NCBI RefSeq assembly: GCF_036127095.1
Contig: NZ_CP108006.1
Coordinates: 6,129,501 to 6,193,500, forward strand
From: Streptomyces sp. NBC_00335
Lineage (GTDB): Bacteria; Actinomycetota; Actinomycetes; Streptomycetales; Streptomycetaceae
Length of the DNA stretch: 64,000 nt
Direction of reading: 5' to 3'
This document shows, piece by piece, positions 16,696 through 30,997 of the stretch (positions are counted from its first letter, which is position 1; each line of letters starts with the position of its first letter). The notes below the pieces were generated by a model. That model searched no databases. It had not been told where the DNA came from and saw only the letters and a list, made by a program, of their open reading frames with translations. The position numbers were made by a program, and so were the translations under genes.

Positions 16696-18444
16696 ATGCC
16701 CACCCGTGCCCGCGCCGCCAGAGCCGCCGCCGCGCTGCTCTCCGTATCCGCCGTCACCGCCGTGACCGCCCTCGCCCTCGTCGGGGGGTCCGCTCCCCAG
16801 GCCATGGCCGCCGCCCCGGGTGAGAAGGACGTCACCGCCGTCATGTTCGAGTGGCGGTTCGACTCCGTGGGGAAGGCCTGCTCGCAGAGCCTCGGGCCCG
16901 CCGGGTACGGCTACGTCCAGGTGTCGCCCCCTCAGGAGCACATCCAGGGGGCCCAGTGGTGGACCTCGTACCAGCCCGTCAGTTACAAGATCGCCGGACG
17001 GCTCGGCGACCGGACCGCCTTCAAGGCCATGGTCGACGCCTGTCACGCCGCCGGTGTGAAGGTCGTCGCCGACTCCGTCATCAACCACATGGCGGCCGGC
17101 GACGGCACCGGAACGGGCGGGAGTTCGTACACGAAGTACAACTACCCGGGCATCTACTCCGGCGCCGACATGGACGACTGCCGGTCCTCGATATCGAACT
17201 ACCAGGACCGCGGGAACGTCCAGAACTGCGAGCTCGTCCAGCTCGCCGACCTGGACACCGGCGAGGACTACGTGCGCGGGCGGATCGCCGGCTACCTCAA
17301 CGACCTGCTCTCCCTCGGTGTCGACGGCTTCCGCATCGACGCCGCCAAGCACATGCCCGCCGCCGACCTGGCCAACATCAAGTCGCGGATGACGAACCCG
17401 AACGCCTACTGGAAGCAGGAGGCGATCCACGGCGCCGGCGAGGCCGTCTCGCCCTCCGAGTACCTCGGCAGCGGAGACGTGCAGGAGTTCCGCTACGCGC
17501 GGGACCTCAAGCGGGTCTTCCAGAACGAGAACCTCGCCAACCTGAAGAACTTCGGGGAGGCCTGGGGGTACATGTCCTCCGGGCAGTCCGCCGTCTTCGT
17601 CGACAACCACGACACCGAGCGCGGCGGTGACACCCTCAGCTACAAGAACGGGTCCGCCTACACGCTCGCCAACGTCTTCATGCTCGCCTGGCCCTACGGC
17701 TCCCCGGACGTGCACTCCGGCTACGAGTGGACCGACCGCGACGCCGGCCCGCCCAACGGCGGCACCGTGAACGCCTGTTACACCGACGGGTGGAAGTGCC
17801 AGCACGCCTGGCAGGAGATCTCCTCCATGGTCGGCTTCCGCAACTCCGCGCGCGGCCAGGCCGTCACGGACTGGTGGGACAACGGCGGCGACCAGGTCGC
17901 CTTCGGGCGCGGTGCCAAGGCCTACGTGGCGATCAACCACGAGGGCTCGGCGCTGACCCGGACCTTCCAGACCTCCCTCGCGGGCGGCGACTACTGCGAC
18001 GTGCAGAGCGGCCGCACCGTGACCGTGGACTCCTCCGGGCGGTTCACCGCCACCCTCGGGGCCGGGACGGCCGTCGCCCTGCACGTGGGTGCCCGCAGCT
18101 GCGGCAGCGGCACGCCGAGCCCGACGCCGACCCCCACCACGACCCCCGCCACCGCCGGTGCCTCCTTCGCCGTCAACGCCACCACCGTCATCGGCCAGAA
18201 CATCTACGTCACCGGTGACCGCGCCGAGCTCGGCAGCTGGAACACCGGCGCCGCGCTCAAGCTCGACCCGGCCGCCTATCCCGTCTGGAAGCTCGACGTC
18301 ACGCTCCCGCCCGGCACCGTCTTCGCCTACAAGTACGTCCGCAAGGACGCCGCCGGGAACGTCACCTGGGAGAGCGGAGCCAACCGCTCCGCCACGGTCC
18401 CCGCCAACGGCAAGGTCACGCTGACCGACACCTGGCGCAACTGA
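16696..18444 (+). CDS. Secreted alpha-amylase, GH13 with C-terminal CBM20
   Basis: A 582-residue exported enzyme. Residues 1-39 form a signal peptide ending APQAMAA. The GH13 catalytic domain follows, with [11 protein letters not shown] (nucleophile Asp, about residue 212), FGEAWGY (acid/base Glu, about 287) and [11 protein letters not shown] (third Asp, about 304). After a [12 protein letters not shown] linker (about 472-485) comes a starch-binding CBM20 domain with [20 protein letters not shown]. It cleaves internal alpha-1,4 bonds of starch outside the cell. The ATG at 16696 has AGGAGG nearby. The pullulanase gene follows after 41 bases, presumably in one operon under the upstream CTTGCGCAAG operator. 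Confidence 0.93.
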   Translation: MPTRARAARAAAALLSVSAVTAVTALALVGGSAPQAMAAAPGEKDVTAVMFEWRFDSVGKACSQSLGPAGYGYVQVSPPQEHIQGAQWWTSYQPVSYKIAGRLGDRTAFKAMVDACHAAGVKVVADSVINHMAAGDGTGTGGSSYTKYNYPGIYSGADMDDCRSSISNYQDRGNVQNCELVQLADLDTGEDYVRGRIAGYLNDLLSLGVDGFRIDAAKHMPAADLANIKSRMTNPNAYWKQEAIHGAGEAVSPSEYLGSGDVQEFRYARDLKRVFQNENLANLKNFGEAWGYMSSGQSAVFVDNHDTERGGDTLSYKNGSAYTLANVFMLAWPYGSPDVHSGYEWTDRDAGPPNGGTVNACYTDGWKCQHAWQEISSMVGFRNSARGQAVTDWWDNGGDQVAFGRGAKAYVAINHEGSALTRTFQTSLAGGDYCDVQSGRTVTVDSSGRFTATLGAGTAVALHVGARSCGSGTPSPTPTPTTTPATAGASFAVNATTVIGQNIYVTGDRAELGSWNTGAALKLDPAAYPVWKLDVTLPPGTVFAYKYVRKDAAGNVTWESGANRSATVPANGKVTLTDTWRN

Positions 18445-18485
18445 CCCTCCCGCCCCACCCCGTCCCGCACCCGAGGAGATCCGCC

Positions 18486-23879
<5,394 letters not shown>

Positions 23880-23893
23880 GTCCGGCGGAGTGA

Positions 23894-23917
23894 GCCGGCC
23901 GGGTGAGCCCGGCCGGC
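23894..23917. terminator. Bidirectional hairpin between convergent genes
   Basis: GCCGGCCGGG-TGAG-CCCGGCCGGC: perfect ten-base arms, four-base loop, no T tract. It separates the pullulanase stop from the convergent acetyltransferase stop. Confidence 0.7.
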
Positions 23918-23924
23918 AGGCGGC

Positions 23925-24470
23925 TCAGGCCGAGTTGACCAGAGTGAGCTGGTCCAGCCGCTTCTCCAGCAGGATCACCCCGTACACCCGCCCGTCCTTG
24001 CCCTCCTTGTGGGGGAACTCCCCGACCACCCGGTAGCCCGCGGACTGGTAGTACGCGACCAGCCGGGGGTTGGTGGAGACGCAGTCCAGCCGCGCCCGTT
24101 CGCGGCCGGCCCTGGCGATGCGCCGCTCGAAGTGTTCGAGCAGCCGCCGGCCGGCCCCGGCGGGCGCGGCTTCGCGTTCGACCATGAGCCGGTGCACGTA
24201 GCCGGCCACGGGCGGCTGGATGCCCCAGGCGTCCTCGTCGGACCACCACAGCTCGTACGCCCCGACGGCGTGCCCGTTGCCGTCCGAGGCGAGCCACACC
24301 TCGCCCTCGCGCATGACCGCCCGGAAGTGCGCCGGGTCCTTCTCGCCGGGCTTCCACTGCTCGATCCCGTGCGCGGCCATCCAGCGGGCGGCCTGGTCGT
24401 ACAGCGCCACCAGCGTGCCGGCGTCCTTCTCCTCGGCCTGCCGGAGCACGATCCCGTCGTCAATGATCAC
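23925..24470 (-). CDS. GNAT-family N-acetyltransferase
   Basis: A 181-residue GNAT fold protein. N-terminal IVLRQAEEKDAGTLVALYD is the usual first strand and helix; YVHRLMVEREAAPAGAGRRLLEHFE carries motif A (the Q/R-x-x-G-x-G/A acetyl-CoA loop, here APAGAGRR); ARLDCVSTNPRLVAYYQSAGYRVVGEF is motif B with the typical tyrosine. It would acetylate an amine on a small molecule or protein in the cytosol; the substrate is not predictable. The start is GTG at 24470. It is transcribed with, or just after, the TetR gene 39 bases upstream. Confidence 0.85.
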   Translation of the reverse strand: MIIDDGIVLRQAEEKDAGTLVALYDQAARWMAAHGIEQWKPGEKDPAHFRAVMREGEVWLASDGNGHAVGAYELWWSDEDAWGIQPPVAGYVHRLMVEREAAPAGAGRRLLEHFERRIARAGRERARLDCVSTNPRLVAYYQSAGYRVVGEFPHKEGKDGRVYGVILLEKRLDQLTLVNSA

Positions 24471-24509
24471 GCGGGCATTATTGCGCGTTATTCGATCAAG
24501 GACGATCCA

Positions 24510-25238
24510 TCAACGCGGACCGGGCACCGAGGGGCCGGATCCCGTGGGAACCAGGGCCACCAGCCGCCCCACCAGCTCCCCGAACGGCCCGTCGGCCGGC
24601 TCGTCCACGAGGATCCGTACGAGGATTCCCGCCATCTCCGCGTCGTAGGCGGCGCTCACCGCGGCCAGCGCCGCGAAGTCGTGCACCAGCTGCAACTCCA
24701 GCTCGGCGCGCGGGATCCGCCGGCCGTCCAGCCAGATCAGCGCCGTCGACTCGGCCAGCGACACCCACGAGCGCACCACGAGTTCCAGCCGCGCGGGCGG
24801 GGCCTGCCGGTCGAGGCCCAGGTGCGAGAGGATCTGCTCGTACGCCGCCTGCCGCACCTCGTCGATCATCGCGTTGGCCCGGCTGCTGCCGACCGCCGGA
24901 CCGCCCCGCATCAGGGCCGAGAAGCCGGGCCCGTGGTCGTCGACGAAGGCGAAGAACCGCCCCATGACCCGGAGCAACCGGGCTCCGAGCGGCCCCTCCC
25001 GGGGCTCCACGAACCGCAGCGCGAGCTCGTCGGCGGCCCGCCGCAGCGCAGCCTCGTAGAGGCTCAGCTTGCCGGGAAAGTAGTGGTAGACGAGCGGCCG
25101 CGATATCCCCGCGGCCGCCGCGATCTCGTCGATGGACACGTCGTCGGGCGACCGGTGGCTGAACAGCTCCAGCGCCACCCCGATCAGCTGCTGCCGCCGC
25201 TCCTCGACACCCATCCTGCGCCGCACCCCGGTTGTCAT
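24510..25238 (-). CDS. TetR/AcrR-family transcriptional regulator
   Basis: A 242-residue TetR protein. The HTH is at residues about 10-55 (EERRQQLIGVALELF, then SIDEIAAAAGISRPLVYHYF), followed by a long helical ligand-binding domain. It is the third gene of a same-strand run (metal-dependent hydrolase, ferredoxin-type reductase, this regulator), 35 bases after the reductase, so it probably controls that unit. A 27-bp palindrome just upstream of the first gene at 27262-27288 is a possible target. In many actinobacteria such trios concern fatty-acyl or hydrophobic substrates, but that is only family-level guesswork. Confidence 0.87.
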   Translation of the reverse strand: MTTGVRRRMGVEERRQQLIGVALELFSHRSPDDVSIDEIAAAAGISRPLVYHYFPGKLSLYEAALRRAADELALRFVEPREGPLGARLLRVMGRFFAFVDDHGPGFSALMRGGPAVGSSRANAMIDEVRQAAYEQILSHLGLDRQAPPARLELVVRSWVSLAESTALIWLDGRRIPRAELELQLVHDFAALAAVSAAYDAEMAGILVRILVDEPADGPFGELVGRLVALVPTGSGPSVPGPR

Positions 25239-25273
25239 GCGGACACCCTACTGCGCAGCCCCTCGGCGGCCCC

Positions 25274-26323
25274 CTACAGGTCCAGGACCAGGCGCTCCGA
25301 GGCCGCGCGGGAGACGCACAGCAGCATGGAGTCCTCGCGTTCGCCGTCGGTGAGGAGGGTGTCGCGGTGGTCGATGTCCCCGGCCAGGACCCGGTGTTGG
25401 CAGGTGCCGCAGAAGCCCTGCTCGCAGGAGTACGGGGTACCGGGCAGCTCCCGGCGGACGGCGGTCAGGACGGATTCCGTCGCCGCCACCTCCACGACCC
25501 GCCCCGAGCGGTGCAGTTCCACCGTGAAGGCCTTCGCGTCCCCGCCCGCGGCCGCCGGGGAGAAGCGCTCCAGGTGGACCGGGGTGCCCGCCGGGGCGGC
25601 CGCCTCGACCGCCGCCATCAGGGGGGCCGGGCCGCAGCAGTAGACCAGGGTCCGCGGGCCCAGGGCGCCGAGCACGCTCAGGTCGGGGAGGCCCGCCTCG
25701 TCCTCGGGGACGACCGTGACCCGGTCCCCGTACCGGGCGAGTTCGGCAAGGAAGGGCATCGAGGCCCGCGAGCGGCCCCCGTAGAGCAGGGTCCAGTCCG
25801 CGCCGGCCGCCGTCGCCGCCCGGAGCATCGGCAGGACCGGGGTGATGCCGATCCCGCCCGCGACGAAGGCGTAGGACGGGGCCGGGACGAGCGGGAAGCG
25901 GTTGCGGGGCGGGCGGACCGGGAGCTCCGCGCCCTCCACCAGCTGGGCGTGCGCCTCGCGCGAGCCGCCGCGGCCGTCCTCGACGAGCCGGACCGCGATC
26001 GTGTAGCGGCCCAGGTCGGAGGGGTCTCCGCACAGGGAGTACTGGCGGACCAGCCCCGAGGGGAGCTGCACGTCCAGGTGCGCGCCCGGGGCCCACTCCG
26101 GGAGGTCCGCCGATTCCAGGGTCAGGGACAGCACCCCGTCCGCGGGCTCCGTACGGGAGACGATCAGTGCCGGGATCCACCGCCGCGGCGAGTACCCCGA
26201 GACCGGGGTCTCCAGCGCGGGCAGCGGCCAGAGGGGCGATCCGGAGTCGATGCGCCGGCCGATCGCCCGCTTCGCCAGCCATGCGGCGCCCGCGAGCGCG
26301 GTCACCGTGAGGGCGCGCCTCAT
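25274..26323 (-). CDS. PDR/VanB-type oxidoreductase (FAD/NADPH reductase with plant-type 2Fe-2S)
   Basis: A 349-residue reductase: short hydrophobic N-terminus (ALTVTALAGAAWLAK); flavin-binding beta-barrel with RQYSLCGDP (residues about 90-98); nucleotide domain with FVAGGIGITPVLPM and YCCGPAPLM; and a C-terminal 2Fe-2S ferredoxin domain with CEQGFCGTC and a later Cys in SMLLCVSRA, giving the four cluster ligands. It passes electrons from NAD(P)H through flavin to the iron-sulphur cluster and on to an oxygenase partner. The ATG overlaps the TGA of the metal-dependent hydrolase gene (ATGA), so that protein is the obvious partner candidate. Confidence 0.9.
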   Translation of the reverse strand: MRRALTVTALAGAAWLAKRAIGRRIDSGSPLWPLPALETPVSGYSPRRWIPALIVSRTEPADGVLSLTLESADLPEWAPGAHLDVQLPSGLVRQYSLCGDPSDLGRYTIAVRLVEDGRGGSREAHAQLVEGAELPVRPPRNRFPLVPAPSYAFVAGGIGITPVLPMLRAATAAGADWTLLYGGRSRASMPFLAELARYGDRVTVVPEDEAGLPDLSVLGALGPRTLVYCCGPAPLMAAVEAAAPAGTPVHLERFSPAAAGGDAKAFTVELHRSGRVVEVAATESVLTAVRRELPGTPYSCEQGFCGTCQHRVLAGDIDHRDTLLTDGEREDSMLLCVSRAASERLVLDL

Positions 26324-27243
26324 CCGCGGGCACCGCCGTTCGGGCCGTGGGAACCGCCGTTGGCGCCGGGCGAGGAGGCCAGGTAGGCGACGGCCTGCGC
26401 CGTGGAGCCCTCCTGCGAGGGGTGGTACGTACGCGAGAGGTAGGTCGGTATCGACTTCAGCATCGCGCCCGTGGACGGCAGGGTCCCCTTGCGGCCCGAG
26501 CGGTAGAACTGGCCCACCGAGGCCTTGGACCCGGGCGGGAGTCCGGGGTCGTGTTCCATGAAGTAGCGCGATCCGCGCTGCCACAGGAAGACCAGCGCGG
26601 TGAAGGCCGTGGCCCAGGTGCGCGCCCGGCGGCGGTAGTTGCCGTCCAGGTGCATGAACAGGTCGAAGGCCACCGACCGGTGCTCGACCTCCTCCGCGCC
26701 GTGCCAGCGCAGCAGGTCCAGCATCATCGGGTCCGCGCCGCGCCGGTCCAGCTCGTCCGCGTTGAGCACCCAGTTGCCCAGGAAGGCCGTGTAGTGCTCG
26801 ATCGCGGCGATCATCGCCACGCGCTCCATCAGCCACCACTTGCGGGGCTTGCCGGGCGGCAGGGTCCGGTCGCCGAGCATCTTCTCGAAGAGCCAGTCGA
26901 TCTGCGCCGTGTAGGGCGTCGGGTCCAGACCCAGCCGCTTGAGGTGGGGGAGCACGTCGTCGTGCGCGCTCGCGTGCATGGCCTCCTGGCCGATGAACCC
27001 GACGACGTCCTCGCGCAGTCGCTCGTCCGTGATGTACGGGAGCACCTGCTTGTAGACGTGCACGAACCAGCGCTCGCCCGCAGGGAGCAGCAGGTGCAGC
27101 ACGTTGATGGTGTGGTTGGCGAAGGGGTCGCCGGGCAGCCAGTGGAGCGGGGTGTCCTCCCAGGAGAAGGACACGTTGCGGGGCTTGAGATCCATGGGTG
27201 GAGACGCCACGGGGGCGGGCGACGCGGGCGGCGTATTAGACAT
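26320..27243 (-). CDS. Metal-dependent hydrolase family protein (PF10118-like), possibly di-iron
   Basis: A 307-residue mostly helical protein of the family annotated 'predicted metal-dependent hydrolase'. Conserved carboxylate/His motifs are visible: GFIGQEAMHASAHDD (about residues 85-99), MIAAIEHYTAFLG (about 145) and WHGAEEVEHRSVAFD (about 175-190). Their E-x-x-H spacing on helices recalls ferritin-like di-iron enzymes. The ATG at 27243 begins MSNTPP. It overlaps the reductase gene by four bases, and a TetR follows. I infer an oxygen-dependent metalloenzyme fed by the reductase; the family label does not establish a reaction. The Gly/Asn-rich C-terminal tail looks unstructured. Confidence 0.82.
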   Translation of the reverse strand: MSNTPPASPAPVASPPMDLKPRNVSFSWEDTPLHWLPGDPFANHTINVLHLLLPAGERWFVHVYKQVLPYITDERLREDVVGFIGQEAMHASAHDDVLPHLKRLGLDPTPYTAQIDWLFEKMLGDRTLPPGKPRKWWLMERVAMIAAIEHYTAFLGNWVLNADELDRRGADPMMLDLLRWHGAEEVEHRSVAFDLFMHLDGNYRRRARTWATAFTALVFLWQRGSRYFMEHDPGLPPGSKASVGQFYRSGRKGTLPSTGAMLKSIPTYLSRTYHPSQEGSTAQAVAYLASSPGANGGSHGPNGGARG

Positions 27244-27261
27244 GGCGTCAATGTACTGATG

Positions 27262-27288
27262 GGTAGAGGGGAGGGAAACCCCTCTACC
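27262..27288. promoter_or_regulatory. 27-bp palindrome upstream of the hydrolase-reductase-TetR unit
   Basis: GGTAGAGGGG-AGGGAAA-CCCCTCTACC: perfect ten-base arms around a seven-base spacer, 19 bases upstream of the ATG at 27243. It may be the operator for the TetR at 24510-25238, or a hairpin in the 5' leader. Confidence 0.5.
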
Positions 27289-27392
27289 GCCACTTCCTGC
27301 CGGCACCGGGCCGGGCTGGGAGCCGGGCCGGTGCCGGGCCCGTGCACGGGCCCGGTGCGGGGATGGGCGCGGGGATCGGCACGGGGCCGGGA

Positions 27393-29318
27393 CTACCTCA
27401 ACACCCCTGCCTTCGAGCCGTCCGTGAGCTTCCCCGTCAGCTCCACCTGCGCCCCGGCCGGAGCCTTCACCGCCAGCCGGTTGCCCACCGCGACCCCGCT
27501 CACCTGTCCGCCGCCCACGGTCAGCGAAGCGAACTGCGCACTGCCCGCCGCCAGTACGTACCACTGCCCGGCCTTCGACTTCCAGAGCACCCCGGCCAGC
27601 ACCCGCGGCTCCCGCGGCCCGCACGCCGGCGAGCCCTCGGCCTTCGCCGCCTGCGCCGCCAGCGGCGCGCCCGGGGCCAGGAACTGCGCCTGCACCCGGT
27701 CCGCCGTGCCCTGCCAGGTCTCCGCACGGGTGCACAGCCAGGTCGCCGTGCCGTCGCCCTCCGGCAAGGGCTGCTTCGCGTACGTCCACGCGTTGACCGT
27801 GCGCACCCCGTGCGAGCGCACCGAGGGCAGCAGGCACGCGATCCGCGACCAGTCGCCGAGCTCCGCGCCCTCCGTCACGTTCCGCTCGGCGCCCGGCGCC
27901 CCCGAGGTCAGCCGGGCCGGGGTCAGCTCGCCCAGGTCGGTGATCAGCCGGGTCGAGCCGTCGCCGGTCACGGCCAGGGCGTTCCAGCTCGTACAGGTGC
28001 CGTCCGGGGCGGGGCTCGGCACCGGCGGAGTGACCCCCTGCGGCGTCAGCTCCAGTCGGGTCGGGGCGTCCGCCGGCTTCAGCAGGTCCCGCCGGGTCAC
28101 GCCCTTCACCCACGGCGCCGCCAGATAGCGGACGTTGCCGTCGACCCGGCTGAGCACCAGGGCCGCCGCCGTGTCCGCCGAGGCGCCGTCGGTCCGGGCG
28201 AAGTCGAGGGCGGCGATATCGGTGCCGGAGAGCGGTTCGGCGTACCGCGCCACGCGCAGGCCGTCGTAGAGGAGCACCACGACGGCCTGGTCCACGGTCC
28301 CGGCGAACAGCAGCTGCGGGGGCCCCATCGGCGGCCCGGACGGGGTGCCCGGGGTGGCCGAGACCACGACCGAGCGGCCCGGCCGGGCCCAGACGGCCAG
28401 CGCCCGCCGCAGCAGCGCGGCATCGTCGACGCGGTCGCCGCGCGCGGGCCAGCCGGAGTAGTCGGTGCGGGAGGAGGTGCCCCAGACCGTGGGGGCGACC
28501 CGGACCAGCTGCCCGGGGTCCAGGGCCTGCTCCGCCGCCGCGTTCCTGGCGTAGAGCGGTGCGGCGGCCCCGTCGGACCCCCACCCGCCGCCGGGCAGCG
28601 CGAGCAGGACCCCGCACACGGCGAGGGCGACCCCGGCGGCGATCCCGGCCCGCACGAGCCGGCGGCGGCGCAGCAGGTCGGTGGGCCGGGCCTGGAGCAC
28701 GCAGGGGTCGAACTCGGGGGAGGCGAACAGCTCGTCGGTCGACGGATCCCCCGACTCCGCGACGGCGGCGGCCGGATTGGCCACGCCCGCCTCGGTCAGC
28801 ACCCGCAGCACCTCGGGCTCGGGCAGCCGCTCCAGCGCCCGCAGTACGCACGCGGCGCGGCCCGGCCCGTCGAGGGTGGCCAGCCACTGGTCGAGCGCCA
28901 GCTCCTCGGCCCCGCCCGAGCGCGGGAACAGCCGCAGCCCCCACACCTGGGGCAGCAGCGGAGGCAGTTGGGCCCGCCGGGGCAGCGCGCGGAACGTGAC
29001 CGGGATCCCGGCTTCGAGGGCGGAGCGCAGCACGCGCAGCCGCACGTACGCGTACCCGGACTCGGGCCCCGCCCCACCCCGCTGCCCCGGAACCCCGCCC
29101 TGCACCGCCGCCTGCGCGGCCGCCCCGTCCCGCCGCCCGCGCGGCAGGGCGCGCTGGGCCAGCGAGTGGGCGGTGAGCACCCGCCGGTTGCGGCCGAGGG
29201 CGGGCGGCAGCACCAGATAGGCCAGCCGCACCAGCCGCGGATAGTGCTCGACGATGGCGGCCTCGGCCTGCTCGACATCGGGCGGGAGGGGGCGGGTGGC
29301 GGTATCCGGCGCAGTCAC
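27393..29318 (-). CDS. Sigma-like N-terminus fused to a membrane-anchored C-terminal domain; function unknown
   Basis: A 641-residue protein of unrecognised function. The N-terminal part contains IVEHYPRLVRLAYLVLPPAL and LDGPGRAACVLRALERLPEP, which resemble regions 2 and 4 of ECF sigma factors but are degenerate. A basic patch LLRRRRLVRAG precedes one transmembrane helix (AGIAAGVALAVCGVLLALPG, about residues 230-250). The remaining 390 residues would be outside the cell, with no recognised fold and five or more Cys. The start is GTG at 29318 without a good ribosome site. The tyrosine phosphatase gene lies about 100 bases upstream on the same strand. A membrane-tethered, sigma-derived sensor or surface protein is speculative. 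Confidence 0.7.
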   Translation of the reverse strand: MTAPDTATRPLPPDVEQAEAAIVEHYPRLVRLAYLVLPPALGRNRRVLTAHSLAQRALPRGRRDGAAAQAAVQGGVPGQRGGAGPESGYAYVRLRVLRSALEAGIPVTFRALPRRAQLPPLLPQVWGLRLFPRSGGAEELALDQWLATLDGPGRAACVLRALERLPEPEVLRVLTEAGVANPAAAVAESGDPSTDELFASPEFDPCVLQARPTDLLRRRRLVRAGIAAGVALAVCGVLLALPGGGWGSDGAAAPLYARNAAAEQALDPGQLVRVAPTVWGTSSRTDYSGWPARGDRVDDAALLRRALAVWARPGRSVVVSATPGTPSGPPMGPPQLLFAGTVDQAVVVLLYDGLRVARYAEPLSGTDIAALDFARTDGASADTAAALVLSRVDGNVRYLAAPWVKGVTRRDLLKPADAPTRLELTPQGVTPPVPSPAPDGTCTSWNALAVTGDGSTRLITDLGELTPARLTSGAPGAERNVTEGAELGDWSRIACLLPSVRSHGVRTVNAWTYAKQPLPEGDGTATWLCTRAETWQGTADRVQAQFLAPGAPLAAQAAKAEGSPACGPREPRVLAGVLWKSKAGQWYVLAAGSAQFASLTVGGGQVSGVAVGNRLAVKAPAGAQVELTGKLTDGSKAGVLR

Positions 29319-29417
29319 GTTCAGCAGAACGAGCGAATGGTCGGATGGTCACCGGGTCCCAGCGCGCGTGTTCGGACCGGCTCTCCCGGCGCGGCCGGGA
29401 GGATCCCGCCGGAAGGC

Positions 29418-30233
29418 TCAGACGATGAGGCGGGCGCGCAGGGCCTCGACCGTTTCGTCGGGGACGCCGAGGCCCTCGCGCACGTACTTCTCCATCGAGC
29501 CGTAGCGCGTGTTCACCTCGTCCAGCGCGGCCTCCAGGTAGGAGGGGAAGACGCCGATCAGCGCCAGCGCGATGTCCGGGTCGCCGCCGGCCGCCGTGAA
29601 GCCCTCGATCATCGGGGCGAAGGCGATCCGCACCGCCGGGTTGACCGACAGGTACTCGCTCATCAGCGTCTCGTCGTCGGCGCCGAGCAGGGACAGGACC
29701 ACGGTCGCGCCCCAGCCCGTACGGTCCTTGCCCGCCGTGCAGTGGAAGAGCAGCGGCCCGGACCGCGGATCGGCGAGCTCGGTGATCAGCAGCCGGTACG
29801 CGGCCTGCGCGGAGGCGGAGCTCACCAGGGAGCGGTAGATGCCGGCGAACAGGGCCTGCGCCTTGCCGCCGCCCAGGTGCTCCTCCGCCACCACCGGGTC
29901 GGACAGGAGGTCCTTGAGCTGGGCGGCGGGAATCTTCCCCGGTCCGCCGTCGCCGGTGCTGTCGGCCGAGATCTTGTCGGCCAGGGCGTCGGCTATGAGC
30001 ACCCGGGCGCCGGCCGGTATCCGGTCGGGGTGATCGCCGCGCTCGACGGCGGAGCGGAAATCGACGACGGTGCCGATGCCCAGGGCGGCCACGGCCCGGT
30101 CGACGTCGAGGTCGAGCCGGTCGAGCTGGCCGGAGCGCAGCGCCAGGCCCGGGCGGACCCTGCGGCCGTCGGCGAGCGGGGTACCGCCGAGGTCCCGGAG
30201 GTTGGCGACGGTCGTGGCGGGGGTGGCGGTCAT
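29418..30233 (-). CDS. Tyrosine/serine protein phosphatase (PTP-like, PF13350 type)
   Basis: A 271-residue phosphatase. N-terminal TVANLRDLGG and RVRPGLALRSGQLDRL are the family's opening motifs. The catalytic P-loop is HCTAGKDRTG (about residues 163-172), a C-x5-R loop with the phospho-cysteine intermediate. Downstream IALALIGVFPSYLEAALDEVNTRYGSMEKY matches the family's C-terminus. It belongs to bacterial dual-specificity phosphatases acting on phosphotyrosine or phospholipids. The ATG at 30233 is preceded by three direct repeats of TGATCNGAGAA, possible regulatory sites. Confidence 0.88.
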   Translation of the reverse strand: MTATPATTVANLRDLGGTPLADGRRVRPGLALRSGQLDRLDLDVDRAVAALGIGTVVDFRSAVERGDHPDRIPAGARVLIADALADKISADSTGDGGPGKIPAAQLKDLLSDPVVAEEHLGGGKAQALFAGIYRSLVSSASAQAAYRLLITELADPRSGPLLFHCTAGKDRTGWGATVVLSLLGADDETLMSEYLSVNPAVRIAFAPMIEGFTAAGGDPDIALALIGVFPSYLEAALDEVNTRYGSMEKYVREGLGVPDETVEALRARLIV

Positions 30234-30248
30234 CGTGGCGGCTCCAAC

Positions 30249-30289
30249 TGATCGGAGAAATCTGATCAGAGAATCGAATGATCAGAGAA
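30249..30289. repeat. Three direct repeats TGATCNGAGAA upstream of the phosphatase gene
   Basis: TGATCGGAGAA at 30249-30259 and TGATCAGAGAA at 30263-30273 and 30279-30289, spaced 14 and 16 bases. They sit between the rhomboid-like gene stop (30299) and the phosphatase start. They may be regulator binding sites or a local duplication; the sequence alone cannot decide. Confidence 0.5.
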
Positions 30290-30298
30290 ATGGATGGC

Positions 30299-30931
30299 TC
30301 AGGACGAAGTGCGCTGGGTGACGCGTGTCATCCCTATGATTTTCGGAGATTTCGCTCCGGAAAGGTAATCGGCGGCCAGCGAGACCCCGAGGCCGAGCCC
30401 CAGTGCCACCAGGTGCCCGGCGTCGGTGAAGCTCCGCTCCCGCCGCAGTACCGGCCGGACGGCGAGCGCCAGCAGCCCGGCCCGGGCGGTGGTGCGCACC
30501 GGCCCGCGCGGGAGCGCCGAGGTCAGCGCCCCGAGCACGGTGTTGAAGCCGTAGCTGGTGCCCACGTCCACCGCTCGCCGGGTCCGGGGGCCGGCCGTCC
30601 GGCGGAGCACCCCGTAGACCAGGAGGGTGGCCGTGACGTGCCCGAACAGGAAGGCGGCCGCCGTCCACCAGGCACCGTAGGCGTACTCGGCGTACCCGAG
30701 GACGGCCGCCAGCAGGAGCGCGTACGCCAGCGGCATCGGCTCCTCGACGAGGAAGGCGCTGGCCGCCAGGGTCTCCCAGCGGCCGGCGTCCAGGTTCTCG
30801 GCGTTGGTGGAGCAGCGGCGCAGCAGCCGCTCCCGCGCCGCGGGATCCAGCCGCTCCAGGGCGTACGCCCCGAGCTGGACCGCGCCCGTGTACACCGTGC
30901 TCATCGGGACCGTCAACGGCAGGGGGCTCAT
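30299..30931 (-). CDS. Rhomboid-like integral membrane protein
   Basis: A 210-residue membrane protein with about five to six hydrophobic segments. GTSYGFNTVLGAL (about residues 130-142) sits where rhomboid proteases carry GxSG, and DAGHLVALGLGLGVSLA (about 175-191) where they carry the His helix with GH. The serine seems displaced or absent, so it may be a pseudo-protease. I chose the ATG at 30931; an upstream in-frame GTG at about 30949 is possible. It is divergent from the Met/His-rich membrane protein. Intramembrane cleavage or membrane-protein quality control are family-level ideas only. Confidence 0.7.
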   Translation of the reverse strand: MSPLPLTVPMSTVYTGAVQLGAYALERLDPAARERLLRRCSTNAENLDAGRWETLAASAFLVEEPMPLAYALLLAAVLGYAEYAYGAWWTAAAFLFGHVTATLLVYGVLRRTAGPRTRRAVDVGTSYGFNTVLGALTSALPRGPVRTTARAGLLALAVRPVLRRERSFTDAGHLVALGLGLGVSLAADYLSGAKSPKIIGMTRVTQRTSS

Positions 30932-30997
30932 CGGACCATGATCGGCCACGGGGGCGCCCTTTTGCGAGGCGGGGGGCCGTGGCAACATTCCCAGGTC

